Shown one piece after another: positions 26,908-35,170 of a stretch of 64,000 nt of DNA. The stretch covers positions 1 through 64,000 of the forward strand of contig CAZXLD010000022.1 of NCBI GenBank assembly GCA_964641965.1, read 5' to 3'. Numbering within the stretch: position 1 is the stretch's first letter; every line of letters starts with the position of its first letter. The DNA is from JAJDFU01 sp964641965. GTDB taxonomy: Bacteria > Bacteroidota > Bacteroidia > Chitinophagales > Saprospiraceae. A program made the translations under genes and the position numbers. Under the pieces are notes generated by a model, which was given only the letters and a program-made list of their open reading frames with translations, was not told the origin of the DNA and ran no database searches.

Positions 26908-28740
26908 CTATTTGACCAATCCCCGCCTTCGAAAATCATACAGTATCTGCTTGATCACCATACCACTTAGCTGTTTGGCTACCAATTTGGCCAAGAAAAG
27001 CCTCCATAACCAGGCAAAGATTTTGAAAAAAAGACTGCTAACAAATGTCAAGACTGGATTCTTGCCGTATTGTGTTGTCATTTGTTTTTCTGCCCACTCC
27101 AATTCGGGAATAGGCTCTTCCCCAGGTTTTTTATTGGATAGCAGTTCCAGGCCCATGATCAGCATCGTCTGTATTCGGTCTTTCACGGACGGCCTTAATG
27201 CGAAAATTTCCTGGGTGGTAATGGTCTTCCGGTCTGGTATGGAAAGCTTGGTAGGGTCGGATAAAGGATTTTCGGTTGCTCTTACATCCGGAATGATGGG
27301 ATAATACCCTTCTTTGCCGTATTTATCCGGAATGAAAAATCGCTGATGCTTCGCATCATCAGGCTTCCAATCTTCGAAAATACCGACCTGGTCCAGATCC
27401 TTCAGCCGTACCGTAAGGTATTTGCGCAGGAAACTTTGGCAGTTCTTTCGGCCCAACTCAAAATCGTGAATTCGAAAATCCTTATTGAAAAACCCGCCGA
27501 AGCCTTCCAGCGCACCACAGGAGATTGGGAACGGATCGTCGTCTCGTTTCGGGAAAATCATTCGCCGCGTATAATCGCCGGAGAACCCTCGTGCAATTTC
27601 AGTTTCTTTCATCATGGCCTGCCCGCGAATAGCACCGAGAATGCCAGGCACCTGTTGGGCCAGCGAGGGTAGGTAATCGAATTCCGGGATAGTTTCCTCT
27701 TCCTGGAAATTGGGGAATGGATCGATCATAATAACCGCGTAGTGCTCGTGTTCCTCTTTGCACTTTTCCTTCAATACATCAATAATTTCTCCAAACGGTT
27801 CATTATTGATTGTACCCCCATCTACAGCTACATATTCAAAAGGGTCGGAATGAGCCAATACATCAAAAAAGGCTTGTTTGGAACTATCGGTTTTAAACAT
27901 CCGATTGGTCATAGCCTGAATGTAACTCAAAGGGGTTTTTTCAATAAACTGAGGCTTTAAACCAAGCGGAAATGCCCCTGATGCAATGGCAAACTTGATG
28001 AGCATTTCACGGTCTTCCCTTACATCGTGCCGAAAAGGAAATACATGAGGAGGTAAAGAGGAAGGGTCGCCCAGACGATAATGAGCAATCGCCCGGTGCA
28101 GGTTCATCTGATGCGCCGGAGCTTCCTTTCTTTTTTGCCCTTCGACCTTCACCTTATCGTAAAAGTTTACCGCAATGGGAATCCCTCTTAAACTCGTCAG
28201 GGTTAAGAGAACCTCTAGTTGCTCGGATACATAGGGCGGTAAATGAGGTAACAAGGGGGCATGGAGCGCTTTGCGGGCAATATCCCCTATGGGCTCTGAA
28301 TTGAGCAAGGAATAGATATGGGCTGCTCCCTGTTGAAGGTCTGTTTTGGAGAGCATTTGCTCCAGTGTAGATGCATCGGAATTGTCATTGAGATTTACCC
28401 AGCAATCATATAGCAAGTTGGGGTGGTTCTCGGATGCCGGCTTGAATCCTTCTAACAGGTTTATTACCGTAAGGGCGGCTGTAATCCCGCCTGCAGAAGC
28501 CCCTCCGATCACTTCAATCTTGACGTCGTGCATGGGAATAGAAGGGTCGTATCCTTTGGAAAGATCCTTGCTGCCAAACTGGGTTTCGATGTTCCTGTTC
28601 TTTTGCTTTTTCTTTTCCCAGGCATCGAGTGTTTGTAGCAAATAATCAATTACACCGGCAGTGTAGGCACCTGCAGAAACTGCACCGGCCATAGCGATGC
28701 CAATGCGAAAGGTTTTGGTGGATGGTTGGTCGTTGGACAT
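26908..28740 (-). CDS. Patatin-like phospholipase family protein
   Basis: A 610-residue protein with a Ser-Asp catalytic dyad lipase fold. The oxyanion motif lies in AMAGAVSAGAYTAGV (~residues 16-30), the nucleophile elbow GGASAGG near 79-85 (GxSxG), and the aspartate in VDGGTINNEPFG near 303. The protein is about twice the length of the core patatin domain. The extra C-terminal half includes a basic, hydrophobic end (FVSSLFFKIFAWLWRLFLAKL) that could associate with the membrane. Lipid acyl hydrolysis is the expected activity; the substrate is unknown. It follows the DUF5683 gene by 75 bp on the same strand. Confidence 0.92.
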   Translation of the reverse strand: MSNDQPSTKTFRIGIAMAGAVSAGAYTAGVIDYLLQTLDAWEKKKQKNRNIETQFGSKDLSKGYDPSIPMHDVKIEVIGGASAGGITAALTVINLLEGFKPASENHPNLLYDCWVNLNDNSDASTLEQMLSKTDLQQGAAHIYSLLNSEPIGDIARKALHAPLLPHLPPYVSEQLEVLLTLTSLRGIPIAVNFYDKVKVEGQKRKEAPAHQMNLHRAIAHYRLGDPSSLPPHVFPFRHDVREDREMLIKFAIASGAFPLGLKPQFIEKTPLSYIQAMTNRMFKTDSSKQAFFDVLAHSDPFEYVAVDGGTINNEPFGEIIDVLKEKCKEEHEHYAVIMIDPFPNFQEEETIPEFDYLPSLAQQVPGILGAIRGQAMMKETEIARGFSGDYTRRMIFPKRDDDPFPISCGALEGFGGFFNKDFRIHDFELGRKNCQSFLRKYLTVRLKDLDQVGIFEDWKPDDAKHQRFFIPDKYGKEGYYPIIPDVRATENPLSDPTKLSIPDRKTITTQEIFALRPSVKDRIQTMLIMGLELLSNKKPGEEPIPELEWAEKQMTTQYGKNPVLTFVSSLFFKIFAWLWRLFLAKLVAKQLSGMVIKQILYDFRRRGLVK

Positions 28741-28815
28741 GTTGCCCTTTGGGTTCTAGCTTAAAATAATGCGAAAAAGCTACGGATTCTTTCCCGCAAA
28801 TTGGCTGTAATCCCT

Positions 28816-29427
28816 TTAAAAAGTGAAGTTTAGGCCGACTCCGAATTGGGGCTGCCCCTGCATTAGGTCCAATTTCGGTTCTAATCGCAAGGAAAGGTCA
28901 TCATTGATATCGAAACGACGCAAATGGGCATCCACAAAGGCGTCTACTCCAGTGAGCACATAGGCGAAAAAGAGGCCTATGTAGGAGAGTTGGCGGGTTC
29001 GATCGTATTGATCCCGTAGCGTACGAAGGGCTGTAGGGTTGTCGATACTCGTACCTGTGAATTCGTGTTCTTCTCCGTCCAGGGCCAAAAGATAAGCGGT
29101 TTGGAGCCGGTTGAACTGCTGGGTATTGAAAATAATGGCATAGGTAAGACCGCCATAGGCCCCGTAGACGATAGGTAGCTTCCACCATCGTTTATTGTAA
29201 ACCTGCCCTGCACCAGGCAAGGCCGCAGAAAGGAGTACGGCTTTTTTAGGGTCAGGCCAGGGGCGCTCTACTTTTATTTTTGGGGGCTTTTTTTGCTTGG
29301 TCGACGGAGCTGCTTCCGCCAATGAATCTACATTTATTACTCGATCCTGAGCGTTTCCGGCTGCCTTGGTGCCTCCCCACAAGACACAAATGAGTACCAA
29401 TAACTTTAAAATGAATAAAGGTTTCAT
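28816..29427 (-). CDS. DUF5683 domain-containing protein
   Basis: A 203-residue protein with an N-terminal signal peptide or anchor (residues ~5-24) and a Lys/Pro-rich linker. The conserved DUF5683 core follows: KAVLLSAALPGAGQVYNKRWWKLPIVYGA...TQQFNRLQTAY, with two hydrophobic segments. The end, QFGVGLNFTF, looks like a terminal outer-membrane strand. The family is found next to parAB in many Bacteroidota and has no known function. It starts 50 bp after parB, so co-transcription with parAB is likely. Confidence 0.9.
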   Translation of the reverse strand: MKPLFILKLLVLICVLWGGTKAAGNAQDRVINVDSLAEAAPSTKQKKPPKIKVERPWPDPKKAVLLSAALPGAGQVYNKRWWKLPIVYGAYGGLTYAIIFNTQQFNRLQTAYLLALDGEEHEFTGTSIDNPTALRTLRDQYDRTRQLSYIGLFFAYVLTGVDAFVDAHLRRFDINDDLSLRLEPKLDLMQGQPQFGVGLNFTF

Positions 29428-29477
29428 TGCATTATTTCCAGCATGACAAATGGGGATTTCAGGTGATTGACCTCTAG

Positions 29478-30368
29478 TTATTCATCTAAACGATCCAACA
29501 ACCGATTTAGCTCCTCGGTATTCTGAAAAGGGATGACAACCTGGCCTTTTCCATTGTCCTTTACTTTGAGTTCTATTTTTCCGGAACCAAAGAAGGATCT
29601 AAATTCCTGTTGCACTTTTTTGTAGTCGGCATCTAAGGAAGCTGGGTTCCTTTGCTTAGGGGTTTGGTTTTGTTGACGAACCAGTTTTTCGGTTTCGCGC
29701 ACACTTAGATTTCGATCCAGGACCAAACGTAAGGCTGCTGCCTGTTCGGCTTTGCTATTAAGCCCTAGCAAAGCTCGCGCATGTCCCATACTGATAGTCT
29801 TTTCTCGAATAGCTTGTTGAACTTCTGCGCTGAGTTCTAAAAGCCTCAGATAATTAGTGATCGTACTCCGTTCTTTCCCTACCCGTTCGGAAAGCGTTTT
29901 ATGACTGAGATCGCATTCTTCTATAAGGCGTTGGTAGGCAAGGGCAACTTCAATTGCATTCAGGTCTTCCCGGTGGGTGTTTTCGACCAGAGCCATCTCC
30001 AGCATTTCCTGTTTATCACCTGCCAGGCGAACGTAGGCTGGGATTTCGCGAAGGCCTGCCATTTTGGAGGCCCTCAGTCTTCGTTCCCCTGATATTAACT
30101 GGAACTCCTTGGGACCTAGATACCGTACTGTAATGGGTTGTATCAGACCGAAAGTTTGAATGGACTGGGAGAGGGATTCCAAGGCCTCGGTCTCAAAGTC
30201 TTTGCGTGGCTGCTCGGGATTGACCCGGATGTCTTGGATTGGGATAGCGGCTACTTGTTGGGTCAGGTCCTTGGATAGTTTTTCCTCGGAGCTGGTATCC
30301 AGGTTTTTATTTTTGAACAAGGCATTAATTCCAAGCCCTAACTCCTCTTTTTTCACTTGCTTAGCCAT
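29478..30368 (-). CDS. parB: Chromosome-partitioning protein ParB
   Basis: ParB binds parS sites near the origin, spreads as a CTP-dependent clamp and directs chromosome segregation with ParA. The 296-residue protein has the N-terminal ELGLGINALF helix. The ParB/Srx domain carries VNPEQPRKDFE, LISGERRLRASKMAGL and ENTHREDLNAIEVALAYQRL. The helix-turn-helix contains LSERVGKERSTITNYLRLLEL and ISMGHARALLGL. A dimerisation domain closes the protein. I used the ATG at 30368, the third codon of a frame that opens at 30374. The gap to parA is about 40 bp. Confidence 0.96.
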   Translation of the reverse strand: MAKQVKKEELGLGINALFKNKNLDTSSEEKLSKDLTQQVAAIPIQDIRVNPEQPRKDFETEALESLSQSIQTFGLIQPITVRYLGPKEFQLISGERRLRASKMAGLREIPAYVRLAGDKQEMLEMALVENTHREDLNAIEVALAYQRLIEECDLSHKTLSERVGKERSTITNYLRLLELSAEVQQAIREKTISMGHARALLGLNSKAEQAAALRLVLDRNLSVRETEKLVRQQNQTPKQRNPASLDADYKKVQQEFRSFFGSGKIELKVKDNGKGQVVIPFQNTEELNRLLDRLDE

Positions 30369-30411
30369 AATCAACGTACCAAAATTCTGTACCTGCCAAA
30401 AGTAGGAAGAT

Positions 30412-31203
30412 TTAGCCGGCTACCGGCTCTTGGGTGGTTGCGTCAGCGTTTTTGGTCAGTAATTCCTGGGCCAGATTCAGGAAATTGATACTGCCTTTGC
30501 TACCGGCATTTAACAAGACAACCGGCATATGCATATTTGGTGCCTCTCCAATGCGTGCATTCCGATGGATAATTGTATCGAAAACCTGATTACCAAATAT
30601 GTCCCTAACCTGGCTAACGACTACATTGGCCAACCGCAGGCGGCTGTCATACATGGAAAGCAGAATACCTTCTAATTGCAGATCTCTATTGTACTGCTCC
30701 TTTACCATAGAAATGGTGTTCTGCAATTTGGAAAGACCTTCGAGGGCATAATATTCGCACTGTACGGGTATCAGAACGGTATCTGAAGCGGTCAGGGCAT
30801 TCACCGTTACCAGACCCAAGGAAGGGAGACAATCAATCAGAATATAATCGTAATCCTCGCGCACTTGATTGACTACATTTTTGAGAATGTATTCCCGATC
30901 CTCCATTTCGGCTAGTTCGAGTTCTGCCCCCACCAGATTGATATTGGAGGGCATCAAGTGTAAATTGGGCGAAGAGGTCTCTCGTATGACTTCCCTCGGG
31001 TCCATCCCGTTGATCATAGCGTCGTAAATACTCTTTTCCACCTCTTCCGGAAATCCGACTCCAGAGGATGCATTGGATTGCGGATCTGCATCTATCAACA
31101 ATACTTTCTGCTCCATAATACCCAGGCTTGCACCCAGATTGACCGCTGTGGTAGTTTTGCCAACGCCTCCTTTCTGATTGGCGATTGCTATTACTTTTCC
31201 CAT
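30412..31203 (-). CDS. parA: Chromosome-partitioning ATPase ParA (Soj)
   Basis: ParA is the deviant Walker-A ATPase that positions ParB-parS complexes. The 263-residue protein begins KVIAIANQKGGVGKTTTAVNLG, with the signature lysine and P-loop at residues ~10-17. LLIDADPQSNASSG and YILIDCLPSLGLVTVNAL follow, as does PVQCEYYALEGLSKL. A longer frame is open upstream for 41 codons, but the family start is at the ATG at 31203. It is the first gene of a parA-parB-DUF5683 run typical of Bacteroidota. Confidence 0.97.
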   Translation of the reverse strand: MGKVIAIANQKGGVGKTTTAVNLGASLGIMEQKVLLIDADPQSNASSGVGFPEEVEKSIYDAMINGMDPREVIRETSSPNLHLMPSNINLVGAELELAEMEDREYILKNVVNQVREDYDYILIDCLPSLGLVTVNALTASDTVLIPVQCEYYALEGLSKLQNTISMVKEQYNRDLQLEGILLSMYDSRLRLANVVVSQVRDIFGNQVFDTIIHRNARIGEAPNMHMPVVLLNAGSKGSINFLNLAQELLTKNADATTQEPVAG

Positions 31204-31303
31204 GAAATACAACACATTAAAGGGTAAATCAGGATAGATAATGTAATTATTATCCCAAAATCGCTCCAATAAAGGTAGCCTTTTCCGACAGGATTGGATG
31301 TTA

Positions 31304-31320
31304 ATTCCGTCGGTCGGAAT
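31304..31320. promoter_or_regulatory. Palindrome upstream of parA
   Basis: ATTCCG-N5-CGGAAT, with one mismatch in the interior, lies about 100 bp upstream of the parA start and 64 bp from the hydrolase stop. It does not match the usual parS core (GTTTCACGTGAAAC). It could be an operator or merely a weak hairpin. Confidence 0.3.
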
Positions 31321-31383
31321 CGACAAAACCTTGGGTAGCCAGCTCAGGTTGCCGTGTTGAAATAGAGCAAAATCGCTGGTCCG

Positions 31384-32097
31384 TTACAAGGACACAACCT
31401 CCCCAATAGCTGGTAATAACAGTGTTTTTGATTGCTGACTAAATGCAGCTAGTGCGGCTTCCTTATCCAAAACAATGGGAGGGAAGGTGTCATAATGGCA
31501 GCCTATGATCCGATTGCATTCCACAAAGTCGCTAGCGATTACCGCATCTTCGAATCCCATGGTAAAATTATCTCCAACGGGAAATATGGCCATATCCAGC
31601 TTGGGACAAGTCATCGGGATGAGCTTCATGTCCCAGGTTAATGCCGTATCGCCGGCGATATACAGACAGCCTTCATCGTTCCAAAGCACGAATCCTCCCG
31701 GGTTTCCTCCATAGGTGCCGTCTGGTAGTACGCTGGAATGAATGGCATTTACATACTTAACGGTTGCAAACGGAAACTGGGCTTTTCCACCATGATTCAG
31801 CGGATGACCTTTTAAGCCCTGTTCGCCATACCAGGTGACAATTTCATAGCTTGAAATAATAGTGGCTTCATTGGCCTGCGCAACCGTAGCTGCATCGACT
31901 ACATGGTCCTGATGCCCATGGGTAATCAAAATGAAATCCGCTTTGATTTTCTCCGGATTGAGTAGGTCTTCCAAGTCTGGATTTTCGGCTAGTGCCTGTT
32001 GTGCTAATTCATTGGGAGATATAAAGGGATCGATCAAAATCCGGAATCCATCGGTTTCGAGCATAAAGCTGGCATGTCCCAGAAATGTCAATTGCAT
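31384..32097 (-). CDS. Metallo-beta-lactamase-fold metal-dependent hydrolase (UPF0173 type)
   Basis: A 237-residue cytoplasmic protein of the UlaG/UPF0173 branch of the metallo-beta-lactamase superfamily. It starts QLTFLGHASFMLETDGFRILIDPFIS, with the first histidine and the aspartate typical of this branch. The metal motif HGHQDHVVD lies near residues 59-67. LYIAGDTALTWDMKLI carries a further ligand aspartate, and GCHYDTFPP a C-terminal histidine. Substrates of this family are mostly unknown. It stands alone between parA and a divergent FMN reductase. Confidence 0.9.
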   Translation of the reverse strand: MQLTFLGHASFMLETDGFRILIDPFISPNELAQQALAENPDLEDLLNPEKIKADFILITHGHQDHVVDAATVAQANEATIISSYEIVTWYGEQGLKGHPLNHGGKAQFPFATVKYVNAIHSSVLPDGTYGGNPGGFVLWNDEGCLYIAGDTALTWDMKLIPMTCPKLDMAIFPVGDNFTMGFEDAVIASDFVECNRIIGCHYDTFPPIVLDKEAALAAFSQQSKTLLLPAIGEVVSL

Positions 32098-32521
32098 ACT
32101 ATTGCGGGTCGGTTAGTGTTCGCTATTGTTGATTGGAATGTCAGGGTTAGAGCAAGTTTTGTTCTTCTAAAGTTTAGCTGGTTAAAAATAATTTCAAATT
32201 CGATAGCATTTTACAAATAATATCGACACGTAACATTTGATACCCTTTTCGGGAAAATGGAAATGCTTCCAGTCCTATTCCACCATACTTTCCATCCTAA
32301 TCGTATCGTCATACTGCTTTAGGAATTCCGTGGGCGCCAATATCGGCACACATTTTTTAAGACTTATTTCAAATAAAAAATTTTCACATCGGGCAAAAAC
32401 GCCAATTATAATGATGCTACCTCCATCGTAAACGGAACGGATTTATATTTTCCTTGACCCCTAAAACTTTACCGGTCAAATAGGCTTTATCTATTGACTT
32501 TTTCATACACAAAATGATTGC
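32098..32521. other. Divergent intergenic region
   Basis: This AT-rich 424-bp gap between divergent genes holds no credible gene. On the minus strand TTTG-N18-TAAACTTT around 32166-32197 is a weak candidate promoter for the hydrolase. Confidence 0.4.
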
Positions 32522-33064
32522 ATGATCACCGTTATATCGGGAACGAATCGAAAAGATAGTGAATGTTTGACCTTCGCCAAGACCTATGCAGGTATCTTGG
32601 AAGCTAAATCGAATGTGCCGATCCGTTTATTAGCACTGGAAGAAATTGCTCATGATTGGTTTCATCCCGACATGTACGATACAGCCTCTCAGACGCTGAG
32701 CTTGATAAAGCTGCAGGACGAATTTATATTGCCGGCAGAGAAGTTCGTTTTCATTATGCCGGAATATAATGGAAGTATTCCCGGTTCTCTTAAGCTCTTT
32801 ATTGATGCTTGCTCTATCCGCAAATACAAAGAAAACTTCCAGGGCAAAAAGGCGGCGCTAGTAGGAGTTGCCAGCGGACGAGCCGGGAACTTGCGTGGGA
32901 TGGACCATTTGTCCGGCGTTCTAAATCACATGGGAACAATTATACTGCCGAATATGCTTCCTATTTCCAGCATAAAAGCCCTGTTGGATCAGAACTCAAA
33001 AGTGGTCGATCAGCCTACGTTGATAGCCATGGAAAAGCAGGCCGATCAATTACTCTCTTTCTGA
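32522..33064 (+). CDS. NAD(P)H-dependent FMN reductase family protein
   Basis: A 180-residue flavodoxin-like protein. The phosphate-binding loop of the FMN site is ISGTNRKDSECLTFAK (residues 4-19). The conserved FIMPEYNGSIPGSLKLFIDAC segment (~78-98) binds the flavin ring. A further loop, ALVGVASGRAGNLRGMDHL, follows. Such enzymes use NAD(P)H to reduce FMN, quinones, azo compounds or chromate, and the physiological substrate cannot be told from sequence. It faces sppA tail to tail with an 85-bp gap and no obvious terminator. Confidence 0.9.
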   Translation: MITVISGTNRKDSECLTFAKTYAGILEAKSNVPIRLLALEEIAHDWFHPDMYDTASQTLSLIKLQDEFILPAEKFVFIMPEYNGSIPGSLKLFIDACSIRKYKENFQGKKAALVGVASGRAGNLRGMDHLSGVLNHMGTIILPNMLPISSIKALLDQNSKVVDQPTLIAMEKQADQLLSF

Positions 33065-33149
33065 TCTGATCCTTCTTGTATTTGCGAAAAAATGGCAAAC
33101 TTATCTGGCACTGACCGCATTTTCCACATGCCGCCATTCTGTCAAATAC

Positions 33150-34934
33150 CTAGAAATTGATCACTACGGGTAGTTTGGCCTGAACAGCTGTTCCTCCTGC
33201 TGAAAGTTCTTTAAACTGTCGATAGGCTGGATAAAAAGGACCAAGTTCCTCCTTCAGGAATCGCTGTTGTAGCCGTACTGAAGATTCTACACCGGTGAGA
33301 TCTTCGATCAGTTTGAGGTAGGGGTCTTTCACATATGGGTAGGACGAAATTCGATATTCCCCCTCCTCCAATCCAGCGAGAGCAGCAGCTGCATCTATGG
33401 CTGTAGGTAGTCCTCCCAAACGATCGACCAGTTTATGCTCCAGTGCCTGTTTCCCGGTCCAGACCCGGCCTTGGGCAATCTGATGAACATCATCCTTGGT
33501 CATGTTTCTTCCGGCAGCTACCCGATCCAGGAAGGTCTGATACATTTTTTCGGTTCGGACATTCATGAGCTTTACTTCATCGGCGCTCATTTCAAAAAAA
33601 GGCGTGAATGCAGAAGCCATAAGGGCTGTATTGACCGTATCAAAATTGACTCCGATTTTGTCGTTTGTCATTTTGGAAATATCAGGGAATACACTGAACA
33701 CACCAATGGATCCCGTGATGGTGGTCGGCTCAGCGAAAATACTATCTGCCTGACAGGCAATGTAATATCCGCCTGAAGCAGCATAATCACCCATGCTGAC
33801 AATAACGGGCGTATTGTTTTGGGTCTGTACTTCCTTTAACTCTCGAAGGATGTTTTCAGAGGCCAGCGCACTTCCGCCAGGGGAATTGACTCGCAAGACG
33901 ATCGCTTTTATGCTGGAATTCGCCTTGATCTCCCGGATCAGTCGGACATACTTTTGGTCCCCGACGGAACCATCTTTGCCTTTACCGCCCACGATGTTTC
34001 CTTCAGCATATACTACGGCAATTCGGTTTTTCGCACTGTAGTTTTTCCGAGGGGGATCTACTCGATTGAAATCCACCAAGCTCATCAGTGGAAATTTCTC
34101 ACTGGCTTTGAGTCCCAACCGTTCCTTCAACTTTTCAATAGCCTCCCCTTTGGTGATTATGCCATCAACCAAACCTGCTTCCAGAGTTTTTTCAGGAAAT
34201 AATCCATCAAATTGATTGATCAATGCCAAGAGTTTTTCCTCCTCCAGGCCACGGCTTGAAGCAATGTTCGCGACCATATGGTCGTACAGTTCTGTCAAAT
34301 ACGAACGCGTTTGCAGCTTATTTTCCGGACTCATGGACGTTCGGCGAAAAGGTTCTGTTGCGCTCTTGAATTTACCTGCATAGAAAACATTCATATGTAG
34401 GCCAATTTTCTCGAACAGATTGGTGTAAAAGGGTATGGTAGCTGAAAATCCGCGAATATCGATGAGGCCGATTGGATTGACATAGAGGTCATCGGCAGCA
34501 GACGACAAATAATATCCCTGTTGGGTATAATAATCGGAATAGGCTACAATGAATTTTCCCGATTCCTTGAACTTCAGCAAAGATTCCCGGAGGGTTCCAA
34601 CAGTAGTGAAGGGCGCATTGACCATATCTACCTCAAGGAAAATACCTTTTATTTTATCATTTTTGACCGCCTGCTCAATGGTGCCGGTAATCTCATGAAG
34701 ACCCAGCGTTTTTTCAGTATTTAGCGAAAAAGAACTTGGCTCCAGGTTGTTGGTCAGTTCGGGGATACTTTTATCCAGTTTGATGTGTAAGACGGTGTTA
34801 GCCCGAAGGGCAGGTGGTTGATCAGAAGCAGCCACTACAGCGGATATAATGCCCATCCCAATAACAAAAATTAAAAACAGGGCTACCAACACACCAAGAA
34901 TGGCTGCAAAAAACGTTTTCCAAAAGGTATTCAT
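33150..34934 (-). CDS. sppA: Signal peptide peptidase SppA, 67K type
   Basis: SppA is a membrane-anchored serine-lysine protease that degrades signal peptides left after secretion. The 594-residue two-domain form has an N-terminal transmembrane anchor (~residues 8-33). The catalytic lysine lies in YAGKFKSATEPF (~188) and the nucleophile serine in GDYAASGGYYIACQAD (~386). A second ClpP-like fold copy covers the C-terminal half, as in the Escherichia coli 67-kDa enzyme. The gene is single, divergent from the giant adhesin gene and 236 bp from it. Confidence 0.95.
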   Translation of the reverse strand: MNTFWKTFFAAILGVLVALFLIFVIGMGIISAVVAASDQPPALRANTVLHIKLDKSIPELTNNLEPSSFSLNTEKTLGLHEITGTIEQAVKNDKIKGIFLEVDMVNAPFTTVGTLRESLLKFKESGKFIVAYSDYYTQQGYYLSSAADDLYVNPIGLIDIRGFSATIPFYTNLFEKIGLHMNVFYAGKFKSATEPFRRTSMSPENKLQTRSYLTELYDHMVANIASSRGLEEEKLLALINQFDGLFPEKTLEAGLVDGIITKGEAIEKLKERLGLKASEKFPLMSLVDFNRVDPPRKNYSAKNRIAVVYAEGNIVGGKGKDGSVGDQKYVRLIREIKANSSIKAIVLRVNSPGGSALASENILRELKEVQTQNNTPVIVSMGDYAASGGYYIACQADSIFAEPTTITGSIGVFSVFPDISKMTNDKIGVNFDTVNTALMASAFTPFFEMSADEVKLMNVRTEKMYQTFLDRVAAGRNMTKDDVHQIAQGRVWTGKQALEHKLVDRLGGLPTAIDAAAALAGLEEGEYRISSYPYVKDPYLKLIEDLTGVESSVRLQQRFLKEELGPFYPAYRQFKELSAGGTAVQAKLPVVINF

Positions 34935-35170
34935 TCGAGAATCAATATTTGGAGGGGAAAGTAAAAATATACAGCTAATTGCTTGAAATTAATGGATGAA
35001 AAGCTCGAAATGGCAGATATACAGTTGAAGGTGTTCAGCCTATATCACAATCCTGTATTTCATTTTTGGTTGACCTCCTTTTCGGCTATGTTTGCTTTTC
35101 GGAAAAATACGATAGAACACACATCCGTAACCGGTAACCTACACTTTGTGTTCAAAACAATGTTAATCCC

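Noticed and set aside
32237..32431. 64-codon frame in the divergent intergenic region
   Set aside because: No family resemblance; the AT-rich sequence and lack of a promoter fit chance.
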